A stretch of 64,000 nt of DNA from Bradyrhizobium sp. 186 (lineage in GTDB: Bacteria > Pseudomonadota > Alphaproteobacteria > Rhizobiales > Xanthobacteraceae): positions 3,906,001 through 3,970,000 of the forward strand of contig NZ_CP082164.1 of the NCBI RefSeq assembly GCF_023101685.1, written 5' to 3'. The notes under the pieces were generated by a model. The model was not told where the DNA came from, ran no database searches, and saw only the letters and a list, made by a program, of their open reading frames with translations. The translations under genes were made by a program, and so were the position numbers. Of this stretch, positions 58,715-64,000 are shown piece by piece. The first letter of the stretch is position 1. Each line of letters opens with the position of its first letter.

Positions 58715-58733
58715 CGCATGAGCGTATTTGTCC
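58715..58733 (+). repeat. 19-bp direct repeat, right copy
   Basis: Second copy of CGCATGAGCGTATTTGTCC; its ATG at 58718 is the start codon of the permease gene. The two copies are offset by 193 bp, not a multiple of three. Confidence 0.9.
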
Positions 58734-59668
58734 TCCGACGTCTCCTGACCTTGCTGGCGACGCTGGTCGGCGCATCCTTGATCATTTTCCTGGTGCTGGA
58801 CGCTCTTCCCGGCAACGCCGCGCAGATGCTGATGGGCGCCGACGCCTCACCTGATGCGGTGCGCGCGCTCACCGTCAAGCTCGGGCTCGATCAGCCGCTG
58901 GCCATCCGCTATTTGCACTGGATCAAGGGACTCCTGATCGGCGATCTCGGCAACAGCTATGTCTACGGCACGCCGGTAGCTAGCTTGATCGCCGAGCGGC
59001 TGGTGCTGACCATCCCGCTCGCGATCATGTCCATGCTGATCACGGTGACGCTGGCGCTCTTCGCCGGCATCTATACCGCCGCCAACCACAACAAGCTCGG
59101 CGACGTCGGCGTGATGTCGCTGACGCAGGTGGGCATCGCGCTGCCGAACTTCTGGTTCGCGATCCTCCTGATCCTGCTGTTCTCGGTGCGGCTGCAATGG
59201 CTGTCCGCCGGCGGTTTTCCCGGCTGGGAGGACGGCATCTGGCTAGGGCTCAAGTCGCTGCTGTTGCCGGCAGTCTCGCTCGCGGTGGTGCAGGCCGCGA
59301 TCCTCGCGCGCGTCACGCGCTCTGCGGTGCTGGAAGTGCTGCGTGAAGACTTCGTCCGCACGGCGCGCGCGAAGGGGCTCGGCAGGCGCGAGGTGCTGTG
59401 GAGCCACGTGCTGCGCAACGCCATGATCCCGGTGATGACGGTGATGGGGCTGCAATTCGCCAATCTGCTGGCCGGCACCATCGTGATCGAGAACGTATTC
59501 TATCTGCCGGGCCTCGGCCGCCTGATCTTCCAGTCGATCGCCAACCGCGACCTCATCGTGGTGCGCAATTGCGTGATGCTGCTCGCGACCATGGTTGTCA
59601 TCGTCAATTTCGTGGTCGACGTGCTCTATGCCTTCGTCGATCCCCGCATCAAGGTGCACGACCTGTGA
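58718..59668 (+). CDS. dipeptide/nickel-type ABC transporter permease (DppB-like)
   Basis: 316-residue permease with six membrane segments. N-terminal MSVFVLRRLLTLLATLVGASLIIFLVLDALPGNAA is the DppB hallmark (ending PGNAA/PGDP). The EAA loop is EDFVRTARAKGLGRREVLWSHVLRNAMIPV and the C-terminus ends YAFVDPRIK. ATG at 58718 lies in the right-hand 19-bp repeat. The ribosome-binding site (CGGAG) appears to come from the inserted element. Its stop overlaps the DppC-like GTG start. Confidence 0.9.
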   Translation: MSVFVLRRLLTLLATLVGASLIIFLVLDALPGNAAQMLMGADASPDAVRALTVKLGLDQPLAIRYLHWIKGLLIGDLGNSYVYGTPVASLIAERLVLTIPLAIMSMLITVTLALFAGIYTAANHNKLGDVGVMSLTQVGIALPNFWFAILLILLFSVRLQWLSAGGFPGWEDGIWLGLKSLLLPAVSLAVVQAAILARVTRSAVLEVLREDFVRTARAKGLGRREVLWSHVLRNAMIPVMTVMGLQFANLLAGTIVIENVFYLPGLGRLIFQSIANRDLIVVRNCVMLLATMVVIVNFVVDVLYAFVDPRIKVHDL

Positions 59669-60558
59669 GCGCGCCGCTGACCACCCTGGTTGACGCGCCG
59701 GCCGCAACGCGTGCCCTGCCGGTCCGGACGTTCTGGCGCCGCGCGCTACGCCATCGCAGTTTTGTGCTGGGCGGCGCGCTCAGCCTTTTGGTGCTGGCCT
59801 CGGCGCTGCTGTCGCTAGTGTGGACGCCGTGGTCGCCCTACGAGATCGACATCGCCTCAAAACTCAGGCCGCCCTCGGCGGCGCACTGGCTCGGCACCGA
59901 TTCCTTCGGCCGCGACATCGTCTCGCTGCTGCTGGCGGGCGCCCGCTCCACCATCATGGTCGGCATCATCGCGGTGAGCATAGGTCTCAGTTTCGGCGTC
60001 TGCCTCGGCTTGATCGCATCGGCGCGGCGCGGTTGGACCGAAGAGATCATCATGCGCTTCACCGACTTCACCTTCGCGTTTCCGGCCGTGCTCTCCGCGA
60101 TCATGCTGGCCGCCGTCGTGGGGCCGGGCATGGTGACCTCGATCGTCGCGATCGGCATTTTTCAGATTCCGACGCTGACGCGGCTGACGCGCGGCTCGGC
60201 CAACGCGATCTGGGCGCGTGAGTTCGTGCTGGCCGCGCGTGCCGCGGGCAAGGGGACCTTTCGCATCACCATCGAGCACGTGTTGCCCAACATCCTGTCG
60301 ATCCTGATCGTGCAGGCGACCATCCAGTTTGCGCTTGCGATTCTTGCCGAAGCCGCCTTGTCCTATCTCGGCCTCGGCACGCAGCCGCCGCAGCCGTCCT
60401 GGGGCCGCATGCTGAACGATGCGCAGACGCTGCTGTTCCAGTCGCCGATGCTGGCGGTCTATCCAGGTGCGGCGATCGCGGTCGCCGTGCTCGGCCTCAA
60501 TCTCCTTGGCGACGGACTGCGTGATCTGCTCGATCCAAGACTGGCGCGGGAGCGGTGA
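59665..60558 (+). CDS. dipeptide/nickel-type ABC transporter permease (DppC-like)
   Basis: 297 residues. After a short N-terminal cytoplasmic stretch and first helix it has [28 protein letters not shown], the DppC hallmark. The EAA loop is [31 protein letters not shown], and [23 protein letters not shown] follows. GTG at 59665 overlaps the DppB-like stop by 4 bp; earlier in-frame codons lie inside that gene. Confidence 0.9.
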   Translation: MSAPLTTLVDAPAATRALPVRTFWRRALRHRSFVLGGALSLLVLASALLSLVWTPWSPYEIDIASKLRPPSAAHWLGTDSFGRDIVSLLLAGARSTIMVGIIAVSIGLSFGVCLGLIASARRGWTEEIIMRFTDFTFAFPAVLSAIMLAAVVGPGMVTSIVAIGIFQIPTLTRLTRGSANAIWAREFVLAARAAGKGTFRITIEHVLPNILSILIVQATIQFALAILAEAALSYLGLGTQPPQPSWGRMLNDAQTLLFQSPMLAVYPGAAIAVAVLGLNLLGDGLRDLLDPRLARER

Positions 60559-60560
60559 CG

Positions 60561-61574
60561 ATGGCTGATCCCGCGACCATGCCACTGATCGAGGCCGACA
60601 ATCTCGGCGTCCGCCTCAACACCAGCCGAGGGCCTGCACAGGCCGTGCGCGGCGTCAGCTTCGCCTTGAAGCGCGGCGAGACGCTCGGGCTGGTCGGCGA
60701 ATCCGGCTGCGGCAAGTCGGTCACCGCGCTGTCCCTGATGGGGCTGTTGCCGGACAGCGCCGTCGTCACCGGCAGCATCCGGCTCGACGGACGCGAGCTC
60801 GCCGGACTTTCGGATGCGGAGTATTGCGGGCTGCGCGGCAACCGCATCAGCATGATCTTCCAGGAGCCGATGACCGCGCTCAACCCGATGCACACGATCG
60901 GGCACCAGGTCTCCGAGCCCCTGCGCCGTCACAAGAAATATTCGGCGTCGCAGGCGCGGCGAGAAGCGATCGCCTTGCTCGACCGCGTCGGGCTGCCCGA
61001 TCCGGCACGGCGCATCGATGCCTATCCGCACCAGTTTTCCGGCGGTCAGCGCCAGCGCGTCACGATCGCGATGGCGCTCGCCTGCGAGCCCGACCTCCTG
61101 ATCGCGGACGAGCCGACCACCGCGCTCGACGTCACCATCCAGGGCCAGATCCTCGATCTCATCGCCGACCTCGTCGAAGAGCGGGGCATGTCGATGATCC
61201 TGATCTCGCACGATCTCGGCGTCATCGCCGAGAACGTGCAGCGCATGATGGTGATGTATGGCGGCACCGTCGTCGAGAGCGGGCCGACCGACGAGGTGTT
61301 CCGGCGCATGGGGCATCCCTACACGCAAGGCTTGTTCCGCGCCCGCCCGCGGCTCGGCGCGCGCAAGGGGACGCGGCTGACGACGATTTCAGGCACGGTG
61401 CCGGAGCTCGCCGATCTGCCTTCTGGCTGCACTTTTTCGGATCGATGTCCGCTTGTGATCGATCAATGTCGCGCCGCGCTTCCACCCGTAGTCGATGTCG
61501 GACCTGGCCATGGCGTTCGCTGCATCAGGACGGACGTATCGATGGCTGATCGCGTCGGAGCGCTGTCCGCATGA
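60561..61574 (+). CDS. dipeptide/nickel-type ABC transporter ATP-binding protein (DppD-like)
   Basis: 337 residues. Walker [19 protein letters not shown], signature [16 protein letters not shown], Walker [17 protein letters not shown] and switch [11 protein letters not shown]. The C-terminal oligopeptide-transporter extension has a Cys-rich [15 protein letters not shown], which in homologues binds an Fe-S cluster. ATG at 60561 used (GGGAG upstream); GTG at 60555 in a GTGA overlap is an alternative. Confidence 0.92.
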   Translation: MADPATMPLIEADNLGVRLNTSRGPAQAVRGVSFALKRGETLGLVGESGCGKSVTALSLMGLLPDSAVVTGSIRLDGRELAGLSDAEYCGLRGNRISMIFQEPMTALNPMHTIGHQVSEPLRRHKKYSASQARREAIALLDRVGLPDPARRIDAYPHQFSGGQRQRVTIAMALACEPDLLIADEPTTALDVTIQGQILDLIADLVEERGMSMILISHDLGVIAENVQRMMVMYGGTVVESGPTDEVFRRMGHPYTQGLFRARPRLGARKGTRLTTISGTVPELADLPSGCTFSDRCPLVIDQCRAALPPVVDVGPGHGVRCIRTDVSMADRVGALSA

Positions 61575-62581
61575 CCGCCGCAGCGGAGCCTCTCCTCGAC
61601 GTGAAGGATATCGTGCAGCGCTACATGCTGCCGCGGGAAAGCCTGTTCCGCCCGCCGGGGCAGGTGCGCGCGCTCAACGGCGTGAGCCTGCGGGTTCACG
61701 CGGGCAAGAGCCTCGGCATCGTCGGTGAGTCCGGTTCGGGCAAGTCGACCTTCGCGCGGGTGGTGATGGCGCTGGAGCGGCCGACATCGGGGCATGTCGC
61801 GCTGCTCGGGCGCGACCTCAACCATATCTCCGCCGACGAGCTGCGCCGCGCCCGCCGCGACTTCCAGATGGTTTTCCAGGACCCCTATGGCTCGCTCGAC
61901 CCGCGCCAGACCATCGCGCGTATCGTTGCCGAACCGCTGACCGTGCTGGAGGGAGCCGATCGCACCACGTTTCGCGCACGCGTCGCCGCAGTGTTGCGGC
62001 AGGTCGGCCTGCGCGATGCCGACATGGACAAGTATCCGCACGAGTTCTCCGGCGGCCAGCGCCAGCGCATCGCGATCGCGCGCGCGCTGATCACCCAGCC
62101 GAAGCTGATCGTCGCCGACGAGCCGGTCTCCGCGCTCGACGTCTCCGTGCAGGCGCAGGTGCTCAACCTGATGCAGGACCTCCAGGAGCAGTTCGGCCTG
62201 AGCTACATCCTGATCAGCCACGATCTCGCCGTCGTCGACTATCTCTGCGATGAGGTCGCGGTGATGTATCTCGGCCGGATCGTCGAGCAGGGGCGGCCTG
62301 AGGACCTGTTCGAGCACTGCGCCCATCCTTATACGCGGGCGCTGCTGGACGCCGTGCCGTGGGCGCGTGCCGGCGGCGGACGGCGGCGGCGCGGGGCCCA
62401 GGCAATCGCCTCGCAATCGGCGGCCGCGACCGGATGTCCCTACGTCTCGCGCTGTGCGCTGGCCGACCAGCATTGCCGCGAGGCCCTGCCTGAGTTACGC
62501 AAGGTGGGCGAGGCGCATCTCGCGGCCTGCCACAAGGCGGAGGCCGTGATGGCGTTGCCCACGCCGGCCGCGGAGGGTTAG
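61571..62581 (+). CDS. dipeptide/nickel-type ABC transporter ATP-binding protein (DppF-like)
   Basis: 336 residues. Walker A GESGSGKSTFARVVMAL, signature [16 protein letters not shown], Walker B LIVADEPVSALDVSVQ, switch ISHDLAVVDYLCD and the C-terminal Cys motif GCPYVSRCALADQHC. A DppF-specific N-terminal segment (YMLPRESLFRPPGQVRALNGVSL) precedes the core. ATGA overlap with the DppD-like gene. Confidence 0.92.
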   Translation: MTAAAEPLLDVKDIVQRYMLPRESLFRPPGQVRALNGVSLRVHAGKSLGIVGESGSGKSTFARVVMALERPTSGHVALLGRDLNHISADELRRARRDFQMVFQDPYGSLDPRQTIARIVAEPLTVLEGADRTTFRARVAAVLRQVGLRDADMDKYPHEFSGGQRQRIAIARALITQPKLIVADEPVSALDVSVQAQVLNLMQDLQEQFGLSYILISHDLAVVDYLCDEVAVMYLGRIVEQGRPEDLFEHCAHPYTRALLDAVPWARAGGGRRRRGAQAIASQSAAATGCPYVSRCALADQHCREALPELRKVGEAHLAACHKAEAVMALPTPAAEG

Positions 62582-62635
62582 TCTCGCGGACAGGATTGGC
62601 GTAGACTGGGACTAGAGAAGGCAGGGGAGTTACGC

Positions 62636-64000
62636 ATGTTCAGGAAACTATCCATCGTCGCACTCGCCGCCGCGTTCGCCGCGGCGCCTCTGCCGGTGCT
62701 GGCACAAGGCAAGAAGGACAGCGTCGTCATGGCGATGGCGCTGGAGCCGCCGGGGCTCGATCCCACCAATGCGGCCGCCGCCGCGATCGCCGAAGTCACG
62801 CTCTACAACATCTATGAGACGCTGACCAAGATCAACGAGGACGGCACCACCTCGCCCCTGCTGGCCGAGAGCTGGACCGCCTCGCCCGATCTGAAGACCT
62901 ATACGTTCAAGCTGCGCAAGGGCGTCAAATTCCACAATGGCGAGCCGTTCGACTCCGCCGCGGTGAAGTTCTCGTTCGAGCGCAATGCTGTGCCGACCAG
63001 CACCAACAAGGACAAGAGCCTGTTCCAGAGCTTCGAGTCCGTTGCCGCGCCCGATGCCGACACGGTCGTGATCACCCTGAAAAATTCCGAGCCGAACCTG
63101 CCGTTCCTGCTGGGGCAGGCGAGCGGATCGATTGTGGAGCCGAAGAGCGCACCGACCAATGCCACGCAGCCGGTCGGGACCGGGCCCTATCAGCTCGGCG
63201 CCTGGGCCAAGGGCTCCTCGATGACGCTGACCAAATGGGCCGACTATCGCAACGCCGCCGCGATCAAGCTCTCGAAGGTGACGATCCGCTTCATCTCCGA
63301 TCCGGCGGCGCAGACCGCGGCGCTGCTTTCGGGCGATGTCGACGCGTTTCCGCGCGTCGCGGCCCAGCGCACCATCGCGCAGTTCAAGGCCGATCCGCGC
63401 TTCAACGTCCAGGTCGGCGGCTCCCGCGCCAAGACCATCGTCGCCATCAACGAGCGCAAGAAACCGCTCGATGACGTCCGCGTGCGCCGTGCCATCCTCG
63501 CCGCGATCGATCGCAAGGCGATGATCGACGGCGCGGTCGACGGTTTCGGCACGCCGATCGGCAGCTTCTACGTGCCGAGCGCGCTCGGCTATGTCGACAC
63601 CACCGGCATCAACCCCTACGACCCCGAGAAGGCCAAGAAGCTGCTCGCGGAGGCCGGCGTCACCACGCCGCTCGAGCTGTCGCTGAAGCTGCCGCCGCCG
63701 TCCTACGCGCGGCAGGGCGGCGAGATCCTCGCGGCCCAGCTTGCCAAGGTCGGCATCATCGCCAAGATCGAGAACGTCGAATGGGCGCAATGGCTGTCGC
63801 AGGTGTTCGCCGGCAATGGTCCGCACAATTTCGACCTCACCATCGTCAGCCATGTCGAGCCGTTCGATCTCGTCAAGATCACCGAGCCGGACTACTATCT
63901 CGGCTACAACAACGAGGCGTTCAACGCGCTCTACAAGCAGATCGTGTCAACGCCGGATGAAGCTGCCCGTGCAAAGCTTCTCGGCGACGCCCAGCGCATG
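62636..64000 (+). CDS. ABC transporter substrate-binding protein, family 5 (peptide/nickel/opine type), 3' end outside window
   Basis: 455 residues are visible from ATG 62636 (GGGGAG upstream) and the frame is open to the last base. Signal peptide MFRKLSIVALAAAFAAAPLPVLA. Then SVVMAMALEPPGLDPTNAAAA, LYNIYETLTKINEDGTTSPLLAESW and TYTFKLRKGVKFHNGEPFDS, the family 5 hallmark. Full-length members are about 500-540 residues, so the missing part is short. Final gene of the importer operon; the amidase at the other end suggests an amide, peptide or opine-like substrate. Confidence 0.92.
   Translation, partial: MFRKLSIVALAAAFAAAPLPVLAQGKKDSVVMAMALEPPGLDPTNAAAAAIAEVTLYNIYETLTKINEDGTTSPLLAESWTASPDLKTYTFKLRKGVKFHNGEPFDSAAVKFSFERNAVPTSTNKDKSLFQSFESVAAPDADTVVITLKNSEPNLPFLLGQASGSIVEPKSAPTNATQPVGTGPYQLGAWAKGSSMTLTKWADYRNAAAIKLSKVTIRFISDPAAQTAALLSGDVDAFPRVAAQRTIAQFKADPRFNVQVGGSRAKTIVAINERKKPLDDVRVRRAILAAIDRKAMIDGAVDGFGTPIGSFYVPSALGYVDTTGINPYDPEKAKKLLAEAGVTTPLELSLKLPPPSYARQGGEILAAQLAKVGIIAKIENVEWAQWLSQVFAGNGPHNFDLTIVSHVEPFDLVKITEPDYYLGYNNEAFNALYKQIVSTPDEAARAKLLGDAQRM

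Overview
The window is GC-rich, densely coded DNA from an alphaproteobacterium, most likely Bradyrhizobium or a close relative. This is inferred from the DUF1236 secreted protein, an Agrobacterium-type chvE-gguAB sugar importer, the large number of ABC importers, and scattered intergenic palindromic repeats. I see no rRNA, tRNA, CRISPR array, phage gene or intact insertion sequence. About 62 protein genes are supported; the first (hyi) and last (peptide-binding protein) run off the window.

Layout. 1-5.8 kb: glyoxylate-route genes (hydroxypyruvate isomerase, tartronate semialdehyde reductase), a DUF1236 protein, a VanZ-like protein, a split thiamine-diphosphate decarboxylase and a divergent D-2-hydroxyacid dehydrogenase. 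5.9-9.7 kb: a three-subunit molybdenum hydroxylase like PaoABC (minus strand). 9.8-11.6 kb: an Lrp-type regulator divergent from alanine dehydrogenase. 11.6-16.3 kb: a tightly overlapping minus-strand operon (acyl-CoA synthetase, TetR regulator, HAPMO-like Baeyer-Villiger monooxygenase, DsbA-like isomerase). It is divergent from a five-gene branched-chain-type ABC importer (16.4-21.2 kb), with a perfect 29-bp inverted repeat between them. 21.3-22.7 kb: a small membrane protein and a YeiH/SuyZ-type putative sulfate exporter.

22.9-31.7 kb is the most unusual part. It holds an SsuABC/TauABC-type importer whose binding protein carries an extra NosL-like C-terminal domain, a Crp/Fnr-type regulator, a DUF971 protein, ferredoxin-NADP reductase, an AprA-like flavoprotein, a 77-residue two-cluster ferredoxin and a HEAT-repeat protein. 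Four separate transcription units here share a CAACTAATTG-like motif 49-87 bp upstream of their starts. This looks like one regulon for uptake and redox conversion of a small, probably sulfur-containing, compound.

31.8-45.7 kb is a sugar region. It has an FAH-family enzyme, a galactofuranose-type importer (ytfQRT-yjfF), a GntR/FCD regulator, galactose/arabinose 1-dehydrogenase, aldose epimerase and lactonase, then chvE-gguAB. The enzymes fit a non-phosphorylative oxidative route (sugar to lactone to aldonate to 2-keto-3-deoxy acid), but the aldonate dehydratase is not in the window. 45.8-56.0 kb: a small GrlR-like protein, then a polyol locus with a HAD phosphatase, a SorC-type regulator, a binding-protein-dependent polyol importer, an SDR dehydrogenase, an FGGY kinase and a PfkB kinase. 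56.0-64.0 kb: a LysR regulator divergent from an amidase, followed by a dipeptide/nickel-type ABC importer. The first permease gene of that importer has been rebuilt by insertion of a repeat element that left a 19-bp direct duplication.
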